From an uncultured Pelagibacteraceae bacterium (lineage in GTDB: Bacteria > Pseudomonadota > Alphaproteobacteria > Pelagibacterales > Pelagibacteraceae), in contig CACADE010000003.1 of NCBI GenBank assembly GCA_902531175.1, positions 62,001 through 126,000 of the forward strand: DNA of 64,000 nt, read 5' to 3'. Below the pieces are notes generated by a model. It ran no database searches. It saw only the letters and a program-made list of their open reading frames with translations, and had not been told where the DNA came from. Positions within the stretch are counted from its first letter, which is position 1. Each line of letters begins with the position of its first letter. Below, piece after piece: positions 55,132 through 63,900 of the stretch. A program made the position numbers and the translations under genes.

Positions 55132-56316
55132 TTATTTTAATTTTTTCTTGTGAAAATTAATAAATCTTTCAACATTTGATTTATTAAAAGTTTTATTTTC
55201 CTCAAATGAAACTTTTTTCATAGAATAAGCTGAACTTTTAGTTATTCTCGAATGAATAATAACATTCCCTTTATATAACCTCAATTTAACTGATCCATTA
55301 ACTTTAGTTCTCTTAAGATCTACAATTCTTTGTATTTTAAATCTCTCTTTAGAAAACCAATATCCATTGTAAATAAGTTCCGCATACCTAGGCATAACTT
55401 TCTCTTTCTTATGCATTGTATCTTTGTCAAGTGTAACAGACTCTATGGCCCTATGAGCATGCATTAATAAAGTTCCGCCTGGTGTTTCGTATACACCTCT
55501 TGATTTAATACCGATAAATCTATTTTCTACTAGATCAACTCTTCCAACAGCATTTTTTCCAGCTATGTCGTTTAATTTTCCAAGCAATTTAGATGGAGAT
55601 AATTTTTTCCCATTCACTGCAATCGGATCTCCACCTTTAAAGTCTATTTTTACAATTGAAGATTTATTAGGTGCTTTTTCTGGAGATACCGTTCTTTGAA
55701 AGATAAAGTCAGGTGCAGAGTTTTTTGGATTTTCTAACAACTTTCCTTCTGTTGATGTATGAAAAATATTATCGTCTACTGAAAAAGGTGGCGCTCCTTT
55801 CTTGTCTTTAGGTATTTCAATTTTATTTTTTTTTGCATAATTAATTAGATCTGATCTAGATTTCAGCTTCCAAATTCTCCAAGGCGCAATAATTTTTATT
55901 TTAGGACCAAAATAATGATAACCTAATTCAAACCTTACTTGATCATTTCCTTTTCCTGTTGATCCATGAGACACAGCATAGGCTTTAAATTTTTTAGCAA
56001 TTCTAATTTGATCTTTGGCTATTAAAGGTCTAGCAATTGAGGTCCCAAGCAAATAAACACCCTCATATATTGCATGGCCCCTAATCATTGGATAAACATA
56101 ATCTTTTACAAAAATATCTTTTAGATCTTGAATAATAATATTTTTTACACCAAGTTTTTTTGCGTTTCTGAAAATTTTATTTCTATCTATTTCTTGACCA
56201 ATGTCTGCAGTATAACAAATTACTTCTGCATCATAATTTTCCTGTAACCATTTTAATATGATTGATGTGTCCAGACCGCCAGAATAGGCAAGAACTATCT
56301 TTTTCTTAGATTTCAT
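55132..56316 (-). CDS. argG: Argininosuccinate synthase
   Basis: Joins citrulline and aspartate with ATP in arginine synthesis. The 394 residues show the pyrophosphatase loop AYSGGLDTSI (10-19), HGSTGKGNDQVRFE and ETPGGTLL. No other arginine gene is in the window. It is followed by the photolyase-like gene after 6 bases and preceded by the IalB-like gene with a 3-base gap. Confidence 0.97.
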   Translation of the reverse strand: MKSKKKIVLAYSGGLDTSIILKWLQENYDAEVICYTADIGQEIDRNKIFRNAKKLGVKNIIIQDLKDIFVKDYVYPMIRGHAIYEGVYLLGTSIARPLIAKDQIRIAKKFKAYAVSHGSTGKGNDQVRFELGYHYFGPKIKIIAPWRIWKLKSRSDLINYAKKNKIEIPKDKKGAPPFSVDDNIFHTSTEGKLLENPKNSAPDFIFQRTVSPEKAPNKSSIVKIDFKGGDPIAVNGKKLSPSKLLGKLNDIAGKNAVGRVDLVENRFIGIKSRGVYETPGGTLLMHAHRAIESVTLDKDTMHKKEKVMPRYAELIYNGYWFSKERFKIQRIVDLKRTKVNGSVKLRLYKGNVIIHSRITKSSAYSMKKVSFEENKTFNKSNVERFINFHKKKLK

Positions 56317-56319
56317 TAT

Positions 56320-56820
56320 TTAACTGCAGCTTTTTTTAGCTGCGTTGTATGCTTTAGTGAAGCCCATCAAGGAATAGTGATCAATTGTTTGAGAACCAGA
56401 TTTATTATATCCAGTAACCATTAATCTAGAGGCCTTTTTCATTCTTTTAACAACTTTTTTTTCAATTTTATTGCTTGAAATCCATGCAAAATTATCTTGA
56501 GCTATATCAAATTTATATTTTGATTTACCAGAGCTAGCTGTAATTGAATTTTGACTGTTGTATTCATAGCCTGACGTTGTGCTTACTTCGTCTTTAATTT
56601 TATCAGATGGTCTGAAAGTCACAAATAATCTTGCATCTCTATCATTTTTTTTTGGAGATTGAAGAACAGGTTTAGATTGAGCAAAACATACTTTACTATC
56701 CCCATTAGTAACAACAATTGCATCCCAGTCTTTAAATGTTCCTATTTTATTTAATTCTTCTGAATAAGAAGTTGATCCTAATAAGAGAATAAAAAAAATT
56801 ATCTTAAAAATTATGGACAT
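56320..56820 (-). CDS. IalB-family periplasmic protein
   Basis: Invasion-associated locus B-type protein; the name comes from Bartonella, but free-living alphaproteobacteria carry many copies with no link to invasion. The 166 residues have a signal peptide (about 1-20), then FKDWDAIVV, KVCFAQSKPV and the C-terminal YSLMGFTKAY segment ending in Cys, which fit the family. Two Cys (residues about 45 and 165) may form a disulfide. Function is not known. Confidence 0.82.
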   Translation of the reverse strand: MSIIFKIIFFILLLGSTSYSEELNKIGTFKDWDAIVVTNGDSKVCFAQSKPVLQSPKKNDRDARLFVTFRPSDKIKDEVSTTSGYEYNSQNSITASSGKSKYKFDIAQDNFAWISSNKIEKKVVKRMKKASRLMVTGYNKSGSQTIDHYSLMGFTKAYNAAKKSCS

Positions 56821-57845
56821 GGATTTGGATATTTTTTTTGAATTTCATTAATTTCATTAATTATTTCTTTATCAAGATTCACTTTTACACTTTCTATGTT
56901 TGTTTTCAACTGCTCCATTGTTGTTGCACCAATAATAACGCTAGACATAAAATCCTGTATCTCACAAAATTTTATACACATTTGACTCATATCAATGTTG
57001 TATTTTTCACTAATTTTAAAATATTTTTCAACAGCTTCATTAGTATTTGGTTTTCGATATCTTGTCCAAAAATCCCAATCTCTTTCCATCCGAGATCCTT
57101 TTGGAAATTGCTTATTTCTATATTTGCCACTTAAAAAACCACTGGCTAAAGGAGAATAAGATAAGCAGCCAATATTTTCTCTTATAGACACTTCAGCTAA
57201 TCCAACTTCATATGACCTATTTAATAAACTATAGGGATTTTGTATGGACATCATTCTAGGCAAACTCCTTTCCTTTGAAAGTTTGAGATAATTCATAACA
57301 CCCCAAGGAGTTTCATTAGATAAACCTACATGTCTAATTTTACCTTGCTCAATATACTTTTGTAATTCAACCAACACGTCTTCGAATTTATTCCATTCAT
57401 TTTCTTTATGCACATAACCAAGTCTTCCAAAATTGTTTACATTTCTTTCTGGCCAATGAAGCTGATATAAATCTATATAATCAGTTTTAAGTCTTTTAAG
57501 ACTGTTATGAAGTGCAGTTTCGAGATTCTTCCCTACAAAACTATTTTCACCATTTCTAATATAATCTCTTGCAGGACCACAAACTTTAGTTGCAAGTATC
57601 ACATCTTTTCTTTTTTTTGTTTTTTCAAACCAATTTCCAATGATCGTCTCTGTATGACCAAAAGTTTCAGCTTTAGGAGGTACCGCATAAAGTTCTGCTG
57701 TATCCCAAAAATTAACCCCATTTTCTAGCGAGAAATCCATTTGTTCGAAGGCCTCTTCTTGGCTATTTTGTTCACCCCAAGTCATAGTGCCGAGACAAAT
57801 TGTGCTAATATCTATATCAGTTGTTCCTAATTTTTTATAATTCAT
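56811..57845 (-). CDS. Aldo/keto reductase (Tas-like)
   Basis: NADPH-dependent oxidoreductase with a TIM-barrel fold. The 344 residues show LGTMTWGEQNS, DTAELYAVPP with catalytic Asp and Tyr, YIDLYQLHWPERN and the cofactor segment SVIIGATTMEQL. Close in length and pattern to E. coli Tas. The substrate is unknown. Its end overlaps the IalB-like gene by 10 bases. Confidence 0.92.
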   Translation of the reverse strand: MNYKKLGTTDIDISTICLGTMTWGEQNSQEEAFEQMDFSLENGVNFWDTAELYAVPPKAETFGHTETIIGNWFEKTKKRKDVILATKVCGPARDYIRNGENSFVGKNLETALHNSLKRLKTDYIDLYQLHWPERNVNNFGRLGYVHKENEWNKFEDVLVELQKYIEQGKIRHVGLSNETPWGVMNYLKLSKERSLPRMMSIQNPYSLLNRSYEVGLAEVSIRENIGCLSYSPLASGFLSGKYRNKQFPKGSRMERDWDFWTRYRKPNTNEAVEKYFKISEKYNIDMSQMCIKFCEIQDFMSSVIIGATTMEQLKTNIESVKVNLDKEIINEINEIQKKYPNPCP

Positions 57846-57881
57846 TAAATTTTAAGTATTTGTTACCTACATTTTGACTGC

Positions 57882-57910
57882 TTGAAAAACTTAAGATTTA
57901 TTACTATATA
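57882..57910 (+). promoter_or_regulatory. Predicted promoter of the BI-1 family gene
   Basis: TTGAAA (57882-57887), 17-base spacer, TATATA (57905-57910). The expected start point is about 57917-57918, coinciding with the ATG at 57918. It argues for a leaderless message and against the in-frame ATG at 57882, which lies inside the -35 box. Confidence 0.55.
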
Positions 57911-57917
57911 TTTAATT

Positions 57918-58676
57918 ATGGAATTCAATAGAGACAATATCCTAAATAGATCAACGACAGCAAAAAAAGCTGTTGTGATGGACGAAGGCCTTAGAGCCTA
58001 CATGCTTAAAGTTTACAACTACATGGCAACTGGTGTTTTGTTAACGGGTATCATTGCATTACTATCTTTTAAAATGTCAGTAGTTACAGATGCAAGTGGA
58101 TCAATAGTTGCTTTAACTGAGTTCGGAAATGCAATTTATCTATCAGGATTGAAATGGGTAGTTATGTTAGCTCCTCTCGGAATTGTTTTTTATATGAGTT
58201 TTGGGATAAATAAAATGAGTTCTTCAAAAGCTCAAACAACTTTTTGGATTTTTGCAGCCTTGATGGGTTTATCACTCTCATCAATTTTATTAGTTTACAC
58301 AGGACTTAGTGTGACGAGAGTATTTTTCATATCTTCAGCAACTTTTGGAGCTATGAGTATATATGGTTACACAACTAAAAGAGACCTCACAAAATTTGGG
58401 TCATTCTTAATGATGGGTTTGATCGGTATTATAATCGCATCTTTAGTAAATATTTTCTTAAAATCTTCAATGATGTACTTTGCTATTTCAATCATTGGAG
58501 TTCTTATATTTGTTGGATTAACTGCATACGATACACAAAAAATTAAAAATATGTACGCAGCATCAGATTCAGGTGAAGTAATTGGCAAGAAAGCTGTTAT
58601 GGGAGCTTTAACATTATACTTAGATTTTATAAATTTATTTATAATGCTTTTAAGATTGTTCGGTCAAAGAAGATAA
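57918..58676 (+). CDS. BI-1 / YbhL-family integral membrane protein
   Basis: Bax inhibitor-1 family protein of the inner membrane; relatives act as pH-sensitive calcium leak channels. I start at ATG 57918 (MEFNRDNILN), giving 252 residues and seven membrane helices beginning near residue 43. Family features are YNYMATGVLLTGI, TAYDTQKIK with the pH-sensing Asp and LDFINLFIMLLRLFG at the end. It is a single-gene unit; the stop lies 7 bases from the convergent DUF2794 stop. Confidence 0.93.
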   Translation: MEFNRDNILNRSTTAKKAVVMDEGLRAYMLKVYNYMATGVLLTGIIALLSFKMSVVTDASGSIVALTEFGNAIYLSGLKWVVMLAPLGIVFYMSFGINKMSSSKAQTTFWIFAALMGLSLSSILLVYTGLSVTRVFFISSATFGAMSIYGYTTKRDLTKFGSFLMMGLIGIIIASLVNIFLKSSMMYFAISIIGVLIFVGLTAYDTQKIKNMYAASDSGEVIGKKAVMGALTLYLDFINLFIMLLRLFGQRR

Positions 58677-58683
58677 TCAAAAA

Positions 58684-59019
58684 CTATAGTTTTTTCCAAT
58701 TTGTTTTTTTTAGAAGTATTTCTAAATCATAAGCATTATTTAAAATTTTACCATTTCTATCAGTTATTAAATATTTCAAATTCTTATTAGAAGGTTTAAA
58801 ATTTTTACAAATATTGTAGATAGCTTTTTCTGCTGCATTTTTAAAAATACTAAAACTTACTCTTTTAGTTGATATTGAGAGTCCATAGTCTTTCCAAGAT
58901 CCTTCAGATACCATTTTAGCATATAGGTCTAATATAATTTTTAGTTCTTTTTTTTCAAAAAAATACCTTTGGTTTTGTTCTTTATTTGAATTATTTATTA
59001 CTAATTTTAAATTACTCAT
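58684..59019 (-). CDS. DUF2794-family protein
   Basis: The 111 residues match the alphaproteobacterial DUF2794 pattern: FFEKKELKIILDLYAKMVSEGSWKDY region (about 20-45), FSIFKNAAE, and a C-terminal YLITDRNGKIL part. Cytosolic, function unknown. It overlaps the yciB gene by 8 bases and is translated from within its end. Confidence 0.85.
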   Translation of the reverse strand: MSNLKLVINNSNKEQNQRYFFEKKELKIILDLYAKMVSEGSWKDYGLSISTKRVSFSIFKNAAEKAIYNICKNFKPSNKNLKYLITDRNGKILNNAYDLEILLKKTNWKKL

Positions 59020-59563
59020 TTAATTTGTGTTTATTAATCAAGCCAACTTGTGATGCTGTAAAAATGAATGTAATTGGTAGCATTCCCCAAACTTTAAAGT
59101 TAACCCAAAATTCTTCTGTTTGAGTTCTCCAAACAATTTCATTTAATATAGCTAAAAAAATAAAAAAATAAGTCCATCTGTTATTCAAAATTTTCCAACC
59201 TTCATCAGACATTGGCAGTGTTTTTCCAAGTATTAATTTTAAAACTGGTTCATTGGTGAAGTATTTTCCAAAGAATAAAGCTAAGGCAAATAAAATATTT
59301 ATAATAGTGGGTTTCATATAAATAAAAATTGGATTATCAAAATAAATTGTTAAACCTCCAAATAGAGTAATTAAAATTCCTCCTAACAAAGGAACCATCG
59401 GAACTTTTTTTTCCAGTATCCAAACCAGTAGAACAGAAATTATTGTTGCGACAATTAGAGGTGGTATTGCAACTTTTAAATTTTTATCACTGTTATAATA
59501 AAAGAAGAAAAAAATAGCTAAAGGCCCAACGTCTGTAATGAATTTTAGAAGTGATTTATTCAC
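59012..59563 (-). CDS. yciB: Inner-membrane septation protein YciB (IspZ)
   Basis: Membrane protein with five or six helices in 183 residues, linked in E. coli and Shigella to septation and envelope synthesis. Family features are the start LKFITDVGPLAIFFFFYY, WKILNNRWTYFF and the WVNFKVWGMLPITF end. It is divergent from hspQ across 78 bases. Confidence 0.92.
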   Translation of the reverse strand: MNKSLLKFITDVGPLAIFFFFYYNSDKNLKVAIPPLIVATIISVLLVWILEKKVPMVPLLGGILITLFGGLTIYFDNPIFIYMKPTIINILFALALFFGKYFTNEPVLKLILGKTLPMSDEGWKILNNRWTYFFIFLAILNEIVWRTQTEEFWVNFKVWGMLPITFIFTASQVGLINKHKLNE

Positions 59564-59641
59564 TGCTACATATTAACAGATTAATAAAACATTTATATTT
59601 TTTTTATTGATTTTTTTCATCAAATATCCATATTTAATATC

Positions 59642-59962
59642 GTGAGTACTCAAAAAGCTAAATTTTCAATTGGAGACGTTGTAAAACATAGACACTTCGA
59701 TTTTAGAGGTGTGATTTACGATGTTGACTTTGAATTTAATAACTCAGAGGAGTGGTATCAATCGATTCCAAAAAACGTGAGACCTAGAAAGGATCAGCCA
59801 TTTTATCATTTACTAGCAGAGAATGACGAAATTACTTACGAGGCTTATGTGTCTGAGCAAAATCTATTATTTGATGACTCTGAAGAGCCTATAAAACACC
59901 CTCTAATTAATGAAATTTTTTCAGGTAAGCGTGGATCAAGCTACTTCAAGCCTTCAAATTAA
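59642..59962 (+). CDS. hspQ: Heat-shock protein HspQ
   Basis: Small hemimethylated-DNA-binding/YccV-type protein; in E. coli and Yersinia it modulates Lon and acetylation-dependent turnover. The 106 residues show KFSIGDVVKHRHFDFRGVIYDVDFEF in family style (positions about 6-31), PRKDQPFYHLLAE and AYVSEQNL. The start is GTG at 59642. The 167 bases after it hold a stem-loop before ccmC. Confidence 0.92.
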   Translation: MSTQKAKFSIGDVVKHRHFDFRGVIYDVDFEFNNSEEWYQSIPKNVRPRKDQPFYHLLAENDEITYEAYVSEQNLLFDDSEEPIKHPLINEIFSGKRGSSYFKPSN

Positions 59963-60032
59963 CTAATAGCCAATATTTAAACACAATTGTCCCAAATCTC
60001 TGTCATATCTGTTTGTTATAAAATATTTAATT

Positions 60033-60082
60033 CTGATCAAGAGTACTGTTTTTCCTCTATCTCCCTCTGTATTCTTGGTCAG
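60033..60082 (+). ncRNA. Predicted stem-loop RNA upstream of ccmC
   Basis: Arms at 60033-60046 and 60069-60082 pair over 14 positions without a bulge, including two G-U pairs that are only possible in plus-strand RNA. The loop of 22 bases is made almost wholly of C and U. It is not followed by a U-tract, so it is not a normal terminator. It lies between the end of hspQ and the ccmC start 48 bases later, and could be a leader element, a 3' UTR structure or a small RNA. Confidence 0.45.
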
Positions 60083-60129
60083 AAAATTTTGAACAATTTT
60101 AATCTAAAATTTATGTGTTATAAAAAATT

Positions 60130-60837
60130 ATGATTAATTATTTCAATCCAAATAATACTTTAAAGATAATTAATAAAATACAAAAGTTTGTATTTGCGCT
60201 ATTTATAATTGTATTGTTACTTGGATTAGTTGAAGCTTTAGTTCTTTCTCCTGAGGATTATAAGCAGAGTGACTCAGTTAGGATTATGTATGTCCATGTT
60301 CCATCAGCTTGGATATCACTCGGAATATTTTCATTTATTTCCATTCTTTCTTTTGGAGTTTTTGTTTTTAAAAATAAAAATTTCTCTTTAATAACAAAAA
60401 GTTTAGCACCCTCTGGTTTTGTTTTTAGCATAATAGCTTTAGTTACAGGATCAATTTGGGGAAAACCAACCTGGGGAACTTGGTGGGCTTGGGATGCAAG
60501 AATAACTTCAATGCTCTTACTTTCAATTTTTTATTTATTATTTATTACTTCTTGGAAGATTACGACAGATACCAGTAAAGCAGAAAAAATTAGCTCAATA
60601 ATAGCAATTATTGGTCTTATAAATATTCCAGTTATAAAATTTTCAGTAGAATGGTGGAATACTTTACACCAACCTGCGTCAGTAAAAATTTTGGAAGAAA
60701 CAACAATTCATTCTTCAATGTTGACACCATTAGCTATAATGACTGCGGCATTTGCTCTATTTTCACTTTTGATATTTTTAATGAAATATAATACAGAACT
60801 GTTAAAGATTAAAAATAAAGGCCTTAATAGATTATGA
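60130..60837 (+). CDS. ccmC: Haem exporter / handling protein CcmC
   Basis: Integral membrane protein that loads haem on CcmE in system I cytochrome c maturation. The 235 residues have six helices and the Trp-rich haem-binding segment WGTWWAWDARITS. Conserved His residues lie in YVHVPSAW and TLHQPAS. First gene of ccmCDEFGH; ccmA and ccmB are not adjacent and must be elsewhere. It overlaps ccmD by 4 bases. Confidence 0.96.
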   Translation: MINYFNPNNTLKIINKIQKFVFALFIIVLLLGLVEALVLSPEDYKQSDSVRIMYVHVPSAWISLGIFSFISILSFGVFVFKNKNFSLITKSLAPSGFVFSIIALVTGSIWGKPTWGTWWAWDARITSMLLLSIFYLLFITSWKITTDTSKAEKISSIIAIIGLINIPVIKFSVEWWNTLHQPASVKILEETTIHSSMLTPLAIMTAAFALFSLLIFLMKYNTELLKIKNKGLNRL

Positions 60838-61067
60838 TTAGTGAACTACTAAATATGAATGGATACGGTGTATACGTTTGGTCATCATTTATATTTACTC
60901 TATTTTCTTTTAGCTTCTTGTACGCGGTAGTAAAATTAAATTTAATTAAAGAGAAAAAGAAATTTGAGGAAAATTATAAATCACTAGATGAAAAGAAACT
61001 TGCATCAGTAGCTAAGCAAAAAACGTACAGAGAGATATTAGCAAACACTTCCACATCTAAAGTTTAA
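60834..61067 (+). CDS. ccmD: Haem exporter accessory protein CcmD
   Basis: Small membrane protein that helps release holo-CcmE from CcmABC. The 77 residues have one helix (about 13-35) with the [14 protein letters not shown] motif and a charged cytoplasmic tail. Identity rests on position and on the G-x-Y-x-x-Y/W-x-W/x-S-F pattern. Confidence 0.88.
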   Translation: MISELLNMNGYGVYVWSSFIFTLFSFSFLYAVVKLNLIKEKKKFEENYKSLDEKKLASVAKQKTYREILANTSTSKV

Positions 61068-61078
61068 CTAAAATTCAC

Positions 61079-61501
61079 ATGTACGGAAAAAAAGTTAAAT
61101 TTAGAGCCCTTTTTATTTTTTTAATTTTAATTTCATTAGTTCTTACAATTTTTTTGGTGGTTAAATCTCTTGAGGAAAACGTAGTATATTTTAAGTCTCC
61201 AACAGACATTAAAAACCTTAATGAAATCAAAAATGCTCAAAAAATTAGAGTTGGTGGAATGGTGAAAAAAAATTCTATTAAAATAAACGATAAAGAAATT
61301 TTTTTCGTAATTACGGATTTCAAAAATGAATTATTAGTCAACTTTAATGGATCTGTACCTAATCTGTTTGAAGAGGGTAAGGGTGTAGTTGCTGAAGGTT
61401 TCTTAAAGGATAAAAGTTTTCTAAATGCTGACAAGATTTTAGCAAAACATGATGAAAATTATATGCCTCCTGAAGTCAGCGAAGCTATGAAGAACAATTA
61501 A
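61079..61501 (+). CDS. ccmE: Cytochrome c-type biogenesis haem chaperone CcmE
   Basis: Periplasmic haem carrier, anchored by one N-terminal helix (about 9-28). The OB-fold domain has [11 protein letters not shown] and [10 protein letters not shown], and the haem-binding His124 with Tyr128 lies in [12 protein letters not shown]. Length of 140 residues is usual. Confidence 0.96.
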   Translation: MYGKKVKFRALFIFLILISLVLTIFLVVKSLEENVVYFKSPTDIKNLNEIKNAQKIRVGGMVKKNSIKINDKEIFFVITDFKNELLVNFNGSVPNLFEEGKGVVAEGFLKDKSFLNADKILAKHDENYMPPEVSEAMKNN

Positions 61502-61505
61502 ATGT

Positions 61506-63386
61506 ATGTCTAATTATTTAGGAAATTATTCTTTATATATTGCTTTAATAGCATCTGTTTATTTAATTTTTAAGTCATACTTGGATGCAAATTCAGAAAA
61601 TAAATATTTAGATAAAAACTTTATTTTAATTACTTCAATACAAACTATAATGATTACGGTAAGTTTTTTTAGTCTAGTTGCAGCTTTTCTAATTTCAGAT
61701 TTTAGTAATGAAACTGTTTTCAACAATTCTCATACTTTAAAACCTTTATTTTATAAAGTATCAGGCACATGGGGAAATCACGAGGGAAGTTTATTATTGT
61801 GGTTATTAGTTCTTTCAATTTTCCTATTTATTTTTTTATTAAATTCAAGATCACAAGATACTAAATACAAACTTTTAACGATACTATTTCAACAAATTAT
61901 TATTTCAGGTTTTCTAGTTTTTATTTTATTAACTTCCAACCCATTCAAAATGCTACATCCAATTCCTAGCGAGGGATTAGGTTTGAACCCTATTTTACAA
62001 GACCCTGCTTTAGCTATTCATCCTCCAATTTTATATTTAGGTTATGTTGGAACATCTATTATCTTTTCAGCTTCACTTGCCTCAATGATTAGCGGAAATA
62101 TTGGAGATAAGTGGGCAAGGCACATTAAAAAATGGGTTTTGGTATCTTGGGTATTTTTAACAATTGGTATTTTGCTTGGATCTATATGGGCATATTATGA
62201 GCTGGGCTGGGGAGGTTTTTGGTTTTGGGATCCTGTAGAAAATGTTTCATTAATGCCATGGTTTTGCTTAACAGCGCTACTGCATACTGTAATTGTATTA
62301 CAGAAAAGAAATTCGTTTAAAGAGTGGACTATTATTTTGTCAATTACAACTTTCTCACTGAGTATGAGTGGCACTTTTCTTGTTAGGTCTGGAATTTTAA
62401 ATTCAATTCATACTTTTGCAAACGATCCATCAAGAGGGCTATATATATTAAGTTTTCTCTTTATCCTAATTTTGATGTCTATATTAATTTTCTTTTTTAA
62501 TCAGAATAAAATATCAAACACAGCCAAAGAGAATTTTATTTTAAGTAAAGAGACTGCAATATTAGTGAATAACTGGTTTATGATGTTTTTTTTATCTGTT
62601 GTTCTTGTTGGTACAATTTATCCAATTTTTCTTGAAGTTTTAAATGGTTCAAAAATTTCTGTTGGTCCGCCTTTTTATCATAATCTTTTAATACCCTTCT
62701 TAATTCCTTTTTTAATATTCATGAGCTTTGGCCCAAGTTTGAAATGGATTAAAGATAAATTAAAAAAGTTTAACTATAATATTTTAATTATTTTTTTAGT
62801 TTCACTACTTATTTCATATGTCATTTTAACAAAAACCGAAAATTCATTTCTGTTGTCTATTCCTCTGATAGTTTTGAGCATCTATCTTTTATTAGTAACA
62901 ATTAAGGATTTTTTTGTTAGCAAATCCTCGATTAGCCAAAAAATTTCACATTTTGGTTTTAGCTTATTAATTACAAGTATCTTATTGAATGGACTTTTTT
63001 CTAATGAATTTAATTCAAATATGAAAGTAGGAGATGAAAGAATATTCAATGACAAAGTTGTAAAATTAAAAGAAGTTTATGTTAAAGATGTAGACAATTA
63101 TAAATCTCTTAAAGCTAGTTTTGAAGTTACGAATAAAAATTCCTCTTTTGCTTTATACCCAGAAGTTAGGATTTACCAGCAGCCTTTAACTATTACGAGT
63201 GAAGCAGATATTAAGACAACATTATTTTCAGATAATTTTTTAGTATTTAATATTTTAAAAGACGATGGCTATTATAACGTAAGATATCAATATAAACCCT
63301 TAATGATTTGGATATGGATCTCAACTATATTTATTGGTTTTGGTGGTTTATTAAGTGTTATTAGAAAAAATGAGCAAAAATATTAA
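61506..63386 (+). CDS. ccmF: Cytochrome c haem lyase subunit CcmF
   Basis: Large membrane protein that attaches haem to apocytochrome c together with CcmH. The 626 residues have some 14-15 helices; conserved parts are GTWGNHEGSLLLW, LNPILQDPALAIHPP and the haem-binding GWGGFWFWDPVENVSLMPW. The periplasmic domain is near the C-terminus (about 515-600). Its end overlaps ccmG by 17 bases. Confidence 0.97.
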   Translation: MSNYLGNYSLYIALIASVYLIFKSYLDANSENKYLDKNFILITSIQTIMITVSFFSLVAAFLISDFSNETVFNNSHTLKPLFYKVSGTWGNHEGSLLLWLLVLSIFLFIFLLNSRSQDTKYKLLTILFQQIIISGFLVFILLTSNPFKMLHPIPSEGLGLNPILQDPALAIHPPILYLGYVGTSIIFSASLASMISGNIGDKWARHIKKWVLVSWVFLTIGILLGSIWAYYELGWGGFWFWDPVENVSLMPWFCLTALLHTVIVLQKRNSFKEWTIILSITTFSLSMSGTFLVRSGILNSIHTFANDPSRGLYILSFLFILILMSILIFFFNQNKISNTAKENFILSKETAILVNNWFMMFFLSVVLVGTIYPIFLEVLNGSKISVGPPFYHNLLIPFLIPFLIFMSFGPSLKWIKDKLKKFNYNILIIFLVSLLISYVILTKTENSFLLSIPLIVLSIYLLLVTIKDFFVSKSSISQKISHFGFSLLITSILLNGLFSNEFNSNMKVGDERIFNDKVVKLKEVYVKDVDNYKSLKASFEVTNKNSSFALYPEVRIYQQPLTITSEADIKTTLFSDNFLVFNILKDDGYYNVRYQYKPLMIWIWISTIFIGFGGLLSVIRKNEQKY

Positions 63387-63900
63387 ATTTTTAGGATTAC
63401 TACTAACATTAATAATAATTTTTATAATCTTGCTCAAGGGATTGAACGTATCGAAAGATTACTCTAACGAGAAATTAAAAAGTAAAATAGATTTTTCACT
63501 TAATGCAAAAAAACTATTTTCTGATGAAATAATTAATATTTCAGACTTATTTGATAAAAATAGTCCTTCTGTAGTAAATATTTGGGCATCTTGGTGTGCA
63601 CCATGTAGAGAAGAGCATCAGTTTTTAATGAAATTAAAAGATATGAACATAAATATAATTGGAATTAATTATAAAGACAGTCCAAAAAATGCGAAAAATT
63701 TTTTAAGCTCACTTGGAAATCCTTATTCAGAAGTTATTACCGATAATGATGGAACAAAATCAATAGAATTCGGAGCTATTGGTGTTCCTGAAACTTTTAT
63801 CATAAGTGGTAAAACAAATGAGATAATTAAAAAGTATATTGGTCCATTGACAAGCGACAATTTAATAGAAATAAAAAATTTATTAAAAAAAAATGCTTAA
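63370..63900 (+). CDS. ccmG: Thiol:disulfide interchange protein CcmG (DsbE)
   Basis: Membrane-tethered periplasmic thioredoxin that keeps the haem-binding Cys of apocytochrome c reduced. I start at ATG 63370 (MSKNIKFLG, 176 residues), placing the anchor helix at about 7-22; the active site WASWCAPC has Cys76 and Cys79, and GAIGVPETFI carries the cis-Pro. Confidence 0.94.
   Translation: MSKNIKFLGLLLTLIIIFIILLKGLNVSKDYSNEKLKSKIDFSLNAKKLFSDEIINISDLFDKNSPSVVNIWASWCAPCREEHQFLMKLKDMNINIIGINYKDSPKNAKNFLSSLGNPYSEVITDNDGTKSIEFGAIGVPETFIISGKTNEIIKKYIGPLTSDNLIEIKNLLKKNA

Noticed and set aside
60083-60112. A promoter of ccmC with TTGAAC about 40 bases before the ATG
   Set aside because: The matching -10 region at 17 bases spacing (TATGTG) is poor, so I did not annotate it.
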